From: Nonomuraea aurantiaca
Lineage (GTDB): Bacteria; Actinomycetota; Actinomycetes; Streptosporangiales; Streptosporangiaceae
Direction: 5' to 3'
NCBI RefSeq assembly: GCF_020215705.1
Contig: NZ_JAIWNB010000014.1
Span: 209,203-273,202 of the forward strand
Length of the DNA stretch: 64,000 nucleotides
Under the pieces are notes generated by a model. It searched no databases, was not told where the DNA came from, and worked only from the letters and a program-made list of their open reading frames with translations. The position numbers and the translations under genes are program-made. The first letter of the stretch is position 1, and every line of letters begins with the position of its first letter. Below, in pieces: positions 15,758 through 24,534 of this stretch.

Positions 15758-18316
15758 CTACGCCATCGGGAGTACCCGCCTGACGCTCTGGCAGACACCG
15801 TCGCTCGCCGCCGACGCGGCCAGCCGCTCGCCGTCGGGCCGGCCGTACTCCGTCGTACGCTGCCGCACCGGCCGGCCGGTGACCTCGACCATCGCGCGCA
15901 GCTCGCTGATCGTCTTGTACGAGCCGTTCTCCGATCCGGCCATCCGGCTGATGGTCTCCTCCATCAGCGTGCCGCCGAGGTCGTTCACCCCGCCCTGGAG
16001 CACCTGGTGGCACAGGTCGTCCTGGAGCTTGACCCAGGAGCACTGGATGTTGGAGATCGCGCCGTGCAGCAGGATCCTGGCCAGCGCGTGCACGGCCCGG
16101 TTCTCCTGCGCGGTCGGACCCGGCCGGGCGACACCCGCCAGGTAGATCGGCGAGCTGGTGTGCACGAACGGCAGCAGCACGAACTCCGAGAACCCGCCGC
16201 TCTCCTCCTGCAGCCGCCTGATCAGCTTGATGTGCCTGACCCAGTGCACGTGGGTGTCCACGTGGCCGTACATCATCGTGGACGTCGTCGGGAGGCCCAC
16301 CCGGTGCGCGGTGGTGATGACGTCGATCCACTCCTTGGTGGGCAGCTTGCCCTTGGTGAGCACCCAGCGGACGTCGTCGTCGAGGATCTCCGCCGCCGTG
16401 CCCGGCAGCGAGTCGACGCCCGCCTCCTTCGCGGCGTGCAGCCAGTCCTCGATGGAGAGGTTCGTCCGGCTGGCGCCGTTGATGACCTCCATCGGGGAGA
16501 AGGCATGTACGTGCATGCCCGGCGTCCTGGCCTTGACCGCCTTGGCGAGGTCGAAGTAGGCGGTGCCCGGCAGGTCGGGGTGGATGCCACCTTGCATGCA
16601 CACCTCGGTCGCCCCGGCCCGCCACGCCTCCTCGGCACGGTCGGCCACCTGGTCCAGGCTGAGCGTGTAGGCGTCGGCATCGGTCCTGCGCTGGGCGAAC
16701 GCGCAGAAGCGGCAGCCGGTGTAGCAGACGTTGGTGAAGTTGATGTTCCTGTTGACGACGTACGTCACCTCGTCGCCGGCCGCCTGCGCGCGCAGGTCGT
16801 CGGCGATGCGGGCCAGCTCGTCGAGCGCCCCGCCGTCGGCCGACAGCAGCGCCACGGCCTCGGCCTCACTCAACCCCGCCGGATCCGCCTCCGCCCGCCG
16901 CAACGCCGCCCGCACCTCGGACGGCGTATGCCCCCCGGACGCCGCGGGGTCCAGCCGATCGCGCAGCGCCTCCCAGTCTCCGTAGACATTGTCGAAGTCG
17001 TCACGCCGGTCATTGGTCCGGCCCGTCGTGTCCACCTCGACGTGCAGATCCACCCGGCCGGAAGCCGCGAACCCCCCATCCGGCTCCTGCCACGGCCGCC
17101 CCTGGAGCACCGCGTCCTCCCGAGCCAGCCCCGTGACCGGATCCGCCAGCGCCGCCACGTGCGCGAACAGCCGAGGGTCCAGCCACGGCTCCCCCGCCAG
17201 CACATACTCCGGATAGATCGTCAGCCGCTCCCGCAGCCGGAACCCCGCCTCCCCCGTCCGCGCCGCCAGGTCGTCGATCTGCGGCCACGGCCGCTCAGGG
17301 TTGACATGGTCGGGCGTCAGCGGCGACACCCCGCCCCAGTCGTCGATCCCGGCCCGGATCATCAGCTCGTACTCGGCGTCGACCAGGTTCGGCGGGGCCT
17401 GCAGCCGTACCCGGGGCCCCAGCACGAGCCGGGCCACCGCGATCGTGGCGGCCAGCTCCTGCAGGTCGGCGTCCGGCAGGCCGCGCATGGCGGTGTCGGG
17501 CTTGGCGCGGAAGTTCTGGACGATGACCTCCTGGACGCCGCCGTACTCGCGTGCCACCCGCCGGATCGCGAAGATCGACTCGGCCCGGTCCTCGATGGTC
17601 TCGCCGATGCCGATGAGGATCCCGGTGGTGAACGGCACGTTCGAGCGGCCCGCGTCCTCCAGCACCCGCAGCCGTACCGCCGGGTCCTTGTCGGGAGACC
17701 CGTAGTGGGCCGCGCCCTTCTCCTCGAACAGCCGCCGCGAGGTCGTCTCCAGCATCATGCCCATCGACGGCGCGACCGGCTTGAGCCGCTGCAGGTCGCG
17801 CCAGCTCAGCACGCCGGGGTTCAGGTGCGGCAGCAGCCCGGTCTCCTCCAGCACCCTGATCGCCATCGCGCGCACGTACGACAGCGTGTCGTCGTAGCCG
17901 TGCGCGTCGAGCCACTCGCGGGCCTGGTGCCAGCGGTCCTCGGGCCGGTCCCCCAGCGTGAACAGCGCCTCCTTGCACCCCATCGCCGCCCCCTGAGCGG
18001 CGATCTCCAGCACCTCGTCAGGGCTCAGGAACGGCGCGGGCAGCTTGTTCGGCGCGGTCGCGAAGGTGCAGTAACCACAACGGTCCCGGCAGAGCCTGGT
18101 CAGCGGGATGAACACTTTCCTGCTGTACGTGATGACGCCCTCCCTCCCGACCGCCGCCAATCCGGCATCCCGGATCCGGGAGGCGTGTTCGAGCAGCGTG
18201 TCAAGGTGCTCATCGCGGGCGTGGAGCAGCACGGCCGCCTCGGTGACGTCGAGGGTCTTGCCGTCGCGGGCCCGGGCGAGAGCACGGCGGAGTGCGGAAT
18301 CACTTACGAGACTCAT
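15758..18316 (-). CDS. fbiC: FbiC: FO synthase (CofG-CofH fusion, two radical SAM domains)
   Basis: 852 residues, full fusion length. CofG half: radical SAM cluster C76-x3-C80-x2-C83 in LCRDRCGYC. CofH half: C531-x3-C535-x2-C538 in CYTGCRFC. A linker of low conservation lies at about 400-500. The protein makes the deazaflavin FO from tyrosine and the riboflavin intermediate 5-amino-6-ribitylaminouracil. The ATG at 18316 has a TAGTGT exactly 6 bases upstream and no SD, so it is probably leaderless. It completes the F420 set with fbiA and fbiB 2.7 kb away on the other strand. Confidence 0.96.
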   Translation of the reverse strand: MSLVSDSALRRALARARDGKTLDVTEAAVLLHARDEHLDTLLEHASRIRDAGLAAVGREGVITYSRKVFIPLTRLCRDRCGYCTFATAPNKLPAPFLSPDEVLEIAAQGAAMGCKEALFTLGDRPEDRWHQAREWLDAHGYDDTLSYVRAMAIRVLEETGLLPHLNPGVLSWRDLQRLKPVAPSMGMMLETTSRRLFEEKGAAHYGSPDKDPAVRLRVLEDAGRSNVPFTTGILIGIGETIEDRAESIFAIRRVAREYGGVQEVIVQNFRAKPDTAMRGLPDADLQELAATIAVARLVLGPRVRLQAPPNLVDAEYELMIRAGIDDWGGVSPLTPDHVNPERPWPQIDDLAARTGEAGFRLRERLTIYPEYVLAGEPWLDPRLFAHVAALADPVTGLAREDAVLQGRPWQEPDGGFAASGRVDLHVEVDTTGRTNDRRDDFDNVYGDWEALRDRLDPAASGGHTPSEVRAALRRAEADPAGLSEAEAVALLSADGGALDELARIADDLRAQAAGDEVTYVVNRNINFTNVCYTGCRFCAFAQRRTDADAYTLSLDQVADRAEEAWRAGATEVCMQGGIHPDLPGTAYFDLAKAVKARTPGMHVHAFSPMEVINGASRTNLSIEDWLHAAKEAGVDSLPGTAAEILDDDVRWVLTKGKLPTKEWIDVITTAHRVGLPTTSTMMYGHVDTHVHWVRHIKLIRRLQEESGGFSEFVLLPFVHTSSPIYLAGVARPGPTAQENRAVHALARILLHGAISNIQCSWVKLQDDLCHQVLQGGVNDLGGTLMEETISRMAGSENGSYKTISELRAMVEVTGRPVRQRTTEYGRPDGERLAASAASDGVCQSVRRVLPMA

Positions 18317-18322
18317 ACCGGC

Positions 18323-18328
18323 ACACTA
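18323..18328 (-). promoter_or_regulatory. -10 hexamer for leaderless fbiC
   Basis: TAGTGT with a 6-base spacer (GCCGGT on the coding strand) before ATG 18316; no SD in between. Confidence 0.5.
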
Positions 18329-18364
18329 CGACGGGCTGGGTTCACGACCCGCACCTAGGGGGTG

Positions 18365-19261
18365 TCAGAAGGACCGGTAGTCGCGCACTGGCATTCTCGG
18401 GCCGCGCGCGGGCGGACGCAGCCCGGTGAGGTAGATCAGGACCGTCGCCCGGTGCCGGTGGCCCATGTAGGGCTCCAGCAGCCGCATCATGCCAGGATCG
18501 TCGGTCTTCTCGCCGGTCAGCGTGTAGCCCACCAGCGTGGCCAGGTGGAAGTCGCCCACGCTCACGGCGTCGGGATCGCCGAAGGCCCGCTGGCGCACCT
18601 CCGCCGACGTCCACACCCCGACGCCCGGCAGGGCCCGCAGCAACCGGTCGAGCTCCTCGCTGGTGGCGGCGGCCTCCAGCTTGGCGGCGTGCCAGGCCGC
18701 CGTGGCGATCGTCCTGGCCCGCACCGCCTCGGCACCGGCCCGATGCCAGTGCCAGGACGGCACCTCCCGCCACACGCTCGTCTCGGGCACGACCCGCATC
18801 CCGTCGGGCGCGGGCCCCGGAGCGGGCTCCCCGTAGCGGTTCAGCAACCACCGCCAGGCCCGCCACGCCTCACGCCCGACGACCTTCTGCTCGAGCACGG
18901 CGGGCACCAGGGCCTCCATGACCCGGCCCGTCCTGCCGATGCGCAGCCCCGCGTGCTTCCTGGCCACGTCCTCCAGCACGGCGTGCCGAACGCTGAACCC
19001 CGAGGCGTCGTCATCGGCCCCGAGCAGGGCGGGCAGCGCCTCGAGCAGCCACGCGGCGCCCGGCCCCCAGGCCTGTCCGCACACGCTCCCCGCCCGCACG
19101 CTCACCCGCAGGGTGCCAGGGCCGTCCGGGGTTCGGGAGGTGCGCCACACGGCACCGTCGTGCGTGGTGCGCCAGGTGGGATCGCCTGTGCCGCGCCGGT
19201 GCGGACCCAGTACGAGGCCCAGGTCCACCGGCCCCTCGGGCTCCCACCAACGCTCCATCAC
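18365..19261 (-). CDS. HhH-GPD DNA glycosylase (AlkA/3-methyladenine DNA glycosylase II-like)
   Basis: 298 residues. The helix-hairpin-helix LPGVGVWTSAEV is at 211-222, followed by the GPD-type catalytic Asp in SVGDFHL (Asp237). The enzyme family excises alkylated bases in base-excision repair. The N-terminal 100 residues are a less conserved domain, as in related actinobacterial proteins often found near fbiC. The start is GTG 19261 or the adjacent ATG 19258; a CAGACT lies 6 bases before the GTG. Substrate is not determined. Confidence 0.85.
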   Translation of the reverse strand: MMERWWEPEGPVDLGLVLGPHRRGTGDPTWRTTHDGAVWRTSRTPDGPGTLRVSVRAGSVCGQAWGPGAAWLLEALPALLGADDDASGFSVRHAVLEDVARKHAGLRIGRTGRVMEALVPAVLEQKVVGREAWRAWRWLLNRYGEPAPGPAPDGMRVVPETSVWREVPSWHWHRAGAEAVRARTIATAAWHAAKLEAAATSEELDRLLRALPGVGVWTSAEVRQRAFGDPDAVSVGDFHLATLVGYTLTGEKTDDPGMMRLLEPYMGHRHRATVLIYLTGLRPPARGPRMPVRDYRSF

Positions 19262-19433
19262 CCCTACAGTCTGCCGTCCCCGTACGCCTCCGGGTGCCGG
19301 TGGGCCTTTGTCAGGGGCGCGCGTATCGGCGGCCGGCCACGTGCGGGTTCAGCGGGCGTATTCCTGGAGGCCCCCAGCCCAGTACGGCGGGTGGCGGGTG
19401 CCCACCGCTTGCCGTACAGGAAGAAAAAAGGGT

Positions 19434-20528
19434 TTAGACGTCGCTTGAATAGCGAACGGCGCGCTCAGGAAGCTCGATGCCAGGCCAAATGCGTACACCT
19501 GCCTGGAGTTCGTTGCCCGGGCCCACCACCGCGCCGTCGCCGATCACCGCGTCGCGCACCACCGCGCCCGCGCACACCCGCGCCCCCCGGCCCACCACCG
19601 AGTCCGTGACCGACGCGCCCGCGTGGATCACGCAGTCGTCGCTCAGCACGCTGCCGAGCACCGAGGCGCCCGCCTCCACCACGACGCGCGCGCCCACCGT
19701 GGAACCGCCCTGCACCTTGGCCTCCGGCGAGACCACGGCGCCGTCGAGCGCCAGGTATTCGCCGGTCGGGCCGGGCAGCGCGGGCGAGGCCAGCCGGCCG
19801 AGCACCAGGTCGCGCGAGCCGCGGACGAACGCGGCGGGCGTGCCGACGTCGAGCCAGTAGGTACGGTCGGCGTAGCCCAGCACGAGCTCGCCCGACTCGA
19901 TGAGCCCCGGGAAGGTCTGCCGCTCGACCGACACGACCTCGCCCATGGGGATCTGGTCGATGACCGAGCGGGTGAACACGTAGCAGCCCGCGTTGATGCG
20001 GTTGGTCACCGGGTTGGGCGTCTTCTCCAGGAAGTCCGTCACCCGGCCGTCGTCGTCGGTGGGCACGCAGCCGAACCGGGTCGGATCGTCGACCTCCGTC
20101 AAATGGAGCGTTACAGCGGCGGAACGGTCCACATGAGTGCGGACCTGGTCGCCTATGTCGTGACCGGACAGGATGTCACCGTTGAGGATGAGCACGGGAT
20201 CGCCTGGACCCGAGGTGAGCGCCTCGGCGGCGTTGCGGATCGCGCCGCCGGTGCCGAGCGGCGTCTCCTCCGTCATGTATTCGAGCGACAGCCCGAACGC
20301 CGCCCCGTCACCGAAGACGGGCTCGAACATCGAGGCCTTGTAGGAGGTCGCGAAGACGATCCGGCGCACCCCGAACGATCGGGCGCGGGCCAGCTGGTGT
20401 GCCAGGAACGGCACTCCGGCGGTGGGAAGCAGCGGCTTGGGCGTGCCCAGTGTCAGCGGACGCAGGCGCGTGCCCTGCCCTCCGACCAGGAGGATCGCCT
20501 CAAGGTCTGGCAAAGAGCTCTCCATCAC
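19434..20528 (-). CDS. Sugar-1-phosphate nucleotidyltransferase, mannose-1-phosphate guanylyltransferase type
   Basis: 364 residues. The nucleotide-binding signature LVGGQGTRLRPLTLGTPKP is at about 14-32, the ETPLGTGGAI motif at about 87-96, and a left-handed beta-helix of hexapeptide repeats occupies about 265-350 (GAxV/CxxAxVxxSVV pattern). It matches the Rv3264c type enzyme, which makes GDP-mannose from mannose-1-phosphate and GTP. Together with manB and the SIS isomerase 15 kb away it would complete GDP-mannose synthesis. A TAACCT lies 6 bases before GTG 20528, supporting that start. The base (G or other) is inferred. Confidence 0.85.
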   Translation of the reverse strand: MMESSLPDLEAILLVGGQGTRLRPLTLGTPKPLLPTAGVPFLAHQLARARSFGVRRIVFATSYKASMFEPVFGDGAAFGLSLEYMTEETPLGTGGAIRNAAEALTSGPGDPVLILNGDILSGHDIGDQVRTHVDRSAAVTLHLTEVDDPTRFGCVPTDDDGRVTDFLEKTPNPVTNRINAGCYVFTRSVIDQIPMGEVVSVERQTFPGLIESGELVLGYADRTYWLDVGTPAAFVRGSRDLVLGRLASPALPGPTGEYLALDGAVVSPEAKVQGGSTVGARVVVEAGASVLGSVLSDDCVIHAGASVTDSVVGRGARVCAGAVVRDAVIGDGAVVGPGNELQAGVRIWPGIELPERAVRYSSDV

Positions 20529-20534
20529 TCGGTG

Positions 20535-20540
20535 AGGTTA
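20535..20540 (-). promoter_or_regulatory. -10 hexamer for leaderless nucleotidyltransferase start
   Basis: TAACCT, 6-base spacer, GTG 20528. It lies within the 3' end of the glycosyltransferase gene upstream (stop near 20546 is 17 bases from the start), so it would be an internal promoter in a possible operon. Confidence 0.4.
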
Positions 20541-20545
20541 TCTGA

Positions 20546-21664
20546 CTATTCGATCGCGCGCTGGTAGGAGCTGAGATGCGCCTCCACGGACGCCTCCCAG
20601 GTGAACTCGCGGGCTCTGGCCAGACCGGCCTCACGTAGCTGGTGCCGCCGCTCGGTGGAGGCGAGCAGCTGGCCCAGCTCTGTGGCGATGCTGTCGGCGT
20701 CGGGCTCGGTGTAGGCGACCGCGTCGCCGCCCACCTCGGGCAGCGAGGTGCGGTGGGTGGTGAGCACCGGCGCGCCGCAGGCCATCGCCTCCAGCACGGG
20801 CAGCCCGAACCCCTCGCCGCGCGACGGGAACGCCACCACGAGCGCCCCGCCGAGGAACCCCGGCAGGTCCGGAATGCTCAGGTAGCCCGGCCGCACCACC
20901 TTGACGGTGGCCTCGACCTCCCGGCAGGCCGCGTCGACGTCGTCCTCGTGAACCCCGCCGCCGAGCACCAGCGCGGGCGGGTGGTCCAGGCTCTTGACGG
21001 CCATGGCGAAGCCGCGGATCAGGTTGGGCACGTTCTTGCGCGGATCGAGCGCGCCGAGGAAGGCCACGTACGGCTGGCCGTGCAGGCCGCACCTGGTGGC
21101 CGCGCGGAGCATCTCGGCCTCTGCAGGCGGGTGGAAGAGCCGGTGGTCCACGCCGTGGTAGGCGACGTCGATGCGGGTCGGATCGGCGGCGAGCACGCGG
21201 ATCAGCTCGTCCCTGGTCGCCTTGGACGGCACGATGACGCGGGTGGCGTGACGTACGGAGGTACGGGTGGCGGACCGGAAGAACGACGCCCGGACCGCGC
21301 TGTGCTGGTCGGGCTCGGTGAACCAGGTGACGTCGTGCACCGTCACCACCGTGGGCAGGCCCGCGCGGATCGGCATCGAGTAGTAGGGGGCGTGGATGAC
21401 CTGCGCCCCCGCCTGGCGGGCGAGCAGCGGCACTCCGGTCTGCTCCCAGGCGAGCCTGGCGGCCCGGTTGGTGATGGCGACGGGACCAGGCATGATCCGC
21501 GCCGAGGGCGCGAGCCGCCCATAACGGTCGGCGTCGGCGCGCTGGCAGACCACCGCGAGGTCGGCACCCGCTCGGTCGAGACCGGCGACGAGCCCGTCCA
21601 CGTATCTGATCAACGCCCCACGGTCCGCGGGGACCGCCGCGGCGTCGACGAGCACTCGAGGCAT
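20546..21664 (-). CDS. GT4-family glycosyltransferase
   Basis: 372 residues with a GT-B fold. N-terminal acceptor domain includes PTVVTVHDVTWF; the C-terminal domain has YVAFLGALDPRKNVPNL and the conserved donor-site GEGFGLPVLEAMACGAPV (E-x7-E type). This is the family of mannosyl- and related transferases acting at the cytosolic face of the membrane. It lies immediately upstream of the sugar nucleotidyltransferase on the same strand, so GDP-mannose is a plausible donor. Confidence 0.85.
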   Translation of the reverse strand: MPRVLVDAAAVPADRGALIRYVDGLVAGLDRAGADLAVVCQRADADRYGRLAPSARIMPGPVAITNRAARLAWEQTGVPLLARQAGAQVIHAPYYSMPIRAGLPTVVTVHDVTWFTEPDQHSAVRASFFRSATRTSVRHATRVIVPSKATRDELIRVLAADPTRIDVAYHGVDHRLFHPPAEAEMLRAATRCGLHGQPYVAFLGALDPRKNVPNLIRGFAMAVKSLDHPPALVLGGGVHEDDVDAACREVEATVKVVRPGYLSIPDLPGFLGGALVVAFPSRGEGFGLPVLEAMACGAPVLTTHRTSLPEVGGDAVAYTEPDADSIATELGQLLASTERRHQLREAGLARAREFTWEASVEAHLSSYQRAIE

Positions 21665-21758
21665 TACGAAGATCTTCTCCCCTCAAGATCAACGTGGGAC
21701 CTTTCGCCCCCCTCTACGGTTCAGCTTATGACCACTGAGCCCCAAATCGTGGTCCAAA

Positions 21759-22658
21759 TCACACCGAGTCGCGCCGAGCTGCGATTCCCGCCATACCCGC
21801 GCAGATCAGGTCGCCAATGATGATGACTATCCGCGATGAAAGAGCCACGGCGATAGCCGGCCCCGAGGGCATCACCGGCGACAGCACGCCCACCATGACC
21901 ACTTCCCGCACACCGGCACCGGCGGGAACGACGAACGACATGATGCCCAGGGACCACGACAGGGCGAAGGCGCCGATGGCGAAGAGCAGGCCGCTCTGCG
22001 GCACGATGAAGTAGAGGTGCACGCCGTAGGAGATCCAGCCGGCCAGGGCCCAGCCGAGCGCGGTGAGCATGCCGCGCCGGGTCAGCCGGCGTTCGAGGGG
22101 CTCGCGCTTGAGCTTACGCAGCCCGAACCCGATCAGCCCGTTGATCACCTTGGGCTCCAGCAGCACCAGCAGCACGGGGACGAGGAGCAGCAGCCAGCCG
22201 AACCGGTCCCAGCCGAGCGTGGCCAGCGTGACGAGCAGGCCGCTGGCCAGCTGGATCGGCATCATCAGGAAGAACGCCGCCGCGCTGCGCGGGCGGGGCA
22301 CGCCGAGGTCGCGGCCCATCTCCATCTGGGCCAGGACCGGCCAGACCGCGCCGGGGATGTACTTGCCGAGCTGGCCGACGAAGAACACCTTGGCGGCGGG
22401 GCGCAGGGGCAGTGGTGAGCCGAGGTCGGCCAGCAGGGTGCGCCAGGTCATCATGGCGCACAGCAGCGCGGCCACCACCCCGATCAGGGAGGCGGCGAGC
22501 AGCGGCCAGCTCAGCCGGGCGAACCCGGCGACCACGGCGTCCCACTGCGACGCCACGGCCCACCCGCCGAACCCGAGGGCGACCAGCAGGAACCCGAACC
22601 GCACGGCCTTGCGCGCCACGGGCGCCTTGCCGGATGTGCCGGGTTTGATGGTGCTCAC
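21759..22658 (-). CDS. LPTM (UPF0104, lysylphosphatidylglycerol synthase TM-type) membrane protein
   Basis: 299 residues with about seven to eight membrane spans. The FVGQLGKYIPGAVWPVLAQM motif and the VPAGAGVREVVM motif are the two conserved segments of this family (PF03706, MprF N-terminal or flippase-like). Such proteins may flip lipids or lipid-linked sugars. The GTG start overlaps the stop of the methyltransferase by 4 bases (GTGA), so they are coupled. It is a paralogue of the gene at 23575; both carry the same motifs. Confidence 0.85.
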   Translation of the reverse strand: MSTIKPGTSGKAPVARKAVRFGFLLVALGFGGWAVASQWDAVVAGFARLSWPLLAASLIGVVAALLCAMMTWRTLLADLGSPLPLRPAAKVFFVGQLGKYIPGAVWPVLAQMEMGRDLGVPRPRSAAAFFLMMPIQLASGLLVTLATLGWDRFGWLLLLVPVLLVLLEPKVINGLIGFGLRKLKREPLERRLTRRGMLTALGWALAGWISYGVHLYFIVPQSGLLFAIGAFALSWSLGIMSFVVPAGAGVREVVMVGVLSPVMPSGPAIAVALSSRIVIIIGDLICAGMAGIAARRDSV

Positions 22659-23482
22659 AGCGGGCGGACCCGCTCGGGCGGCTGCGGGAGGGCGGCGCCC
22701 GCCGGGCGCCGGGGCGTCTTCGTCGCCACCCACAGGTAGGTGGGCACGATCGGCAGGAGCAGGCGCAGCACCGCGCGCGGAGTGCGCGCCAGCACGGCCT
22801 GCACCACGCGGCCCAGCGCGCCGGGGAACAGCTCGGACCCGGCGAACCGGGTGGGCGTCGCCAGCACCGGGAAGGTGTAGTCCCACACATGGAAGGCCCG
22901 CAGCATCCGGCGCAGCCCACGCCGGGTGCGGAAGCGCTCGTAGTAGTGGTCGGCGCGACCGGAGGCGCGCACGTAGCGGTCGGCCAGCGCGGGCGGCAGG
23001 TAGGACAGGAACGGCAGCTTGTAGTGCGGCTCCATGATGCCGAGCCGGTTGCCCAGCCCCAGGTAGAGCACGCCGTCGTCGGACAGCACCCGGTGCATCT
23101 CGGCGACCACGGCGTCAGGGTCGACCACGTGCTCGTAGATGTGGTTGAACACCAGCACGTCGAGCGAGCCGTCGGGGAAGGGCAGCGCGGTGCCGTCGCC
23201 GCAGACGAACGCCACCCGCTCGCCGAACCGGTCGGCCGCCTTGCGCAGCCCGGGCACGTCGATGTCGATGCCCAGCGTGTGCTCGGCCCCTGCGCCGGCC
23301 AGCTCGTCGGCGATGAACCCGGCCGAGCAGCCGACGTCGCCGACGGTCAGCCCGCCGAGCGGGCCGTGGAAGTGCTCCACCACCGCGATGATCTTGGCGG
23401 CCTTGCGCCGGCGTTTCTCCTCGTCGAGCATCGCCGACTGGAACTCGGAGTACTCCAGCTGTGCGACCCGTTCCTTACCCAC
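22655..23482 (-). CDS. Class I SAM-dependent methyltransferase
   Basis: 275 residues from the chosen GTG. Motif I DVGCSAG, then GIDIDVPGL (acidic loop), FPDGSLDVLVFNHIYEHV and VLSDDGVLYLGLGN form the Rossmann methyltransferase core of the UbiE/type 11 kind. A longer frame opens at TTG 23575, but that would overlap the start of the divergent gene, so GTG 23482 is preferred. The C-terminus has a hydrophobic helix (about 230-255) that may sit on the membrane. Coupled to the LPTM gene downstream, it may methylate a lipid-linked sugar or lipid; the substrate is unknown. Confidence 0.75.
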   Translation of the reverse strand: MGKERVAQLEYSEFQSAMLDEEKRRRKAAKIIAVVEHFHGPLGGLTVGDVGCSAGFIADELAGAGAEHTLGIDIDVPGLRKAADRFGERVAFVCGDGTALPFPDGSLDVLVFNHIYEHVVDPDAVVAEMHRVLSDDGVLYLGLGNRLGIMEPHYKLPFLSYLPPALADRYVRASGRADHYYERFRTRRGLRRMLRAFHVWDYTFPVLATPTRFAGSELFPGALGRVVQAVLARTPRAVLRLLLPIVPTYLWVATKTPRRPAGAALPQPPERVRPL

Positions 23483-23562
23483 GCCGCCCAACAGTACCCG
23501 CGTGCGAGAGGCGCTGAACGATCGACGACCCGATCGTCTGGCTATACCCGGCCGCGCGCGGT

Positions 23563-23568
23563 TAGCCT
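23563..23568 (+). promoter_or_regulatory. -10 hexamer for leaderless LPTM gene
   Basis: TAGCCT, then 6 bases, then ATG 23575; no SD. The 92-bp region is shared with the divergent methyltransferase. Confidence 0.45.
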
Positions 23569-23574
23569 TGGCCA

Positions 23575-24534
23575 ATGCTCCGCCGCCTGCTGCGCGTCTT
23601 CCTCGCGCTGGTCGCGCTCGGTTTCCTCGGCTACGGACTGGCCAGGAACTGGGGTGAGACCACCGCGGCCGTGACCGCGTTGTCGCCGTGGGCGGTGCTC
23701 GGGGCGTTCGGCGCGGTGCTGGCCGGCCAGTTCTGCATGCTGCTCGCCTGGCGCAGGGTGCTGGCCGGGCTCGGGTCGCCGCTGCCGTTGCCGGTGGCCG
23801 GGCGGATCATGTTCGTGGGGCAGCTGGGCAAGTACATCCCCGGCTCGGTCTGGGCGTACGCGGCGATGATGGAGCTGGGCCGCGACCACGGCAGCCCGCC
23901 GCGCCGGACGTTCGCCTGCATCTCGCTGTCCCTGGTGATCAACCTGGGGGTCGCGCTGTCGATCGCCGCCGCGACGCTGGCGACGCAGCAGGCCGTGCGC
24001 CAGGCGTGGTACCTCCTGCTGCTGGTCCCCGTGATCATCGTGTGCCTGCATCCCAAGGTGCTCGCCTGGGGTCTCAACCTGGCCCTGCGCCTGGCGCGCA
24101 AGGAGCCGCTCGAAAGCGTGCTGCCCGGACGTACGGTGCTGGTCGCGGTGGGCTGGACCGCCCTGGGCTGGTTCGTGTACGGCCTGCACACCTGGCTGCT
24201 GTCCGGCAGGTGGGACCTCTACGTGGTGGCGACCGGGGCCTACGCGTTCGCCTGGGCCACCGGGCTGCTGACGTTCGTCGTGCCCGCCGGGGTCGGGGTG
24301 CGCGAGGGCGCCATGATCCTCGTGCTCTCGCCGCTGATCGGCACCGGCCCGGCCTACGCGGTGGCGGTGGTGTCGCGGCTGGCGTTCACCCTGGGCGACG
24401 CCGTCGCCGCGGGCATCGCCTTCCTGCTGGGCCGTCAGGCGTCGAGGAGCACCGCGGAGTACGACGACCAGAACGGCTCCGGATCGACCGCCTTGACGCC
24501 CGACCGCAACCGTTCGGGCTCGCCGGGGGCGTAG
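23575..24534 (+). CDS. LPTM (UPF0104) membrane protein, second paralogue
   Basis: 319 residues, about eight spans, with FVGQLGKYIPGSVWAYAAMM and VPAGVGVREGAM as in the paralogue at 21759. It is divergent from the methyltransferase. Its last ~33 codons lie inside the convergent glycosyltransferase gene (overlap 24435-24534): the tail is polar and unlike the family, so it appears to be a read-through of antisense sequence after loss of an original stop. Function as above: lipid or lipid-linked glycan translocation is inferred. Confidence 0.8.
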   Translation: MLRRLLRVFLALVALGFLGYGLARNWGETTAAVTALSPWAVLGAFGAVLAGQFCMLLAWRRVLAGLGSPLPLPVAGRIMFVGQLGKYIPGSVWAYAAMMELGRDHGSPPRRTFACISLSLVINLGVALSIAAATLATQQAVRQAWYLLLLVPVIIVCLHPKVLAWGLNLALRLARKEPLESVLPGRTVLVAVGWTALGWFVYGLHTWLLSGRWDLYVVATGAYAFAWATGLLTFVVPAGVGVREGAMILVLSPLIGTGPAYAVAVVSRLAFTLGDAVAAGIAFLLGRQASRSTAEYDDQNGSGSTALTPDRNRSGSPGA

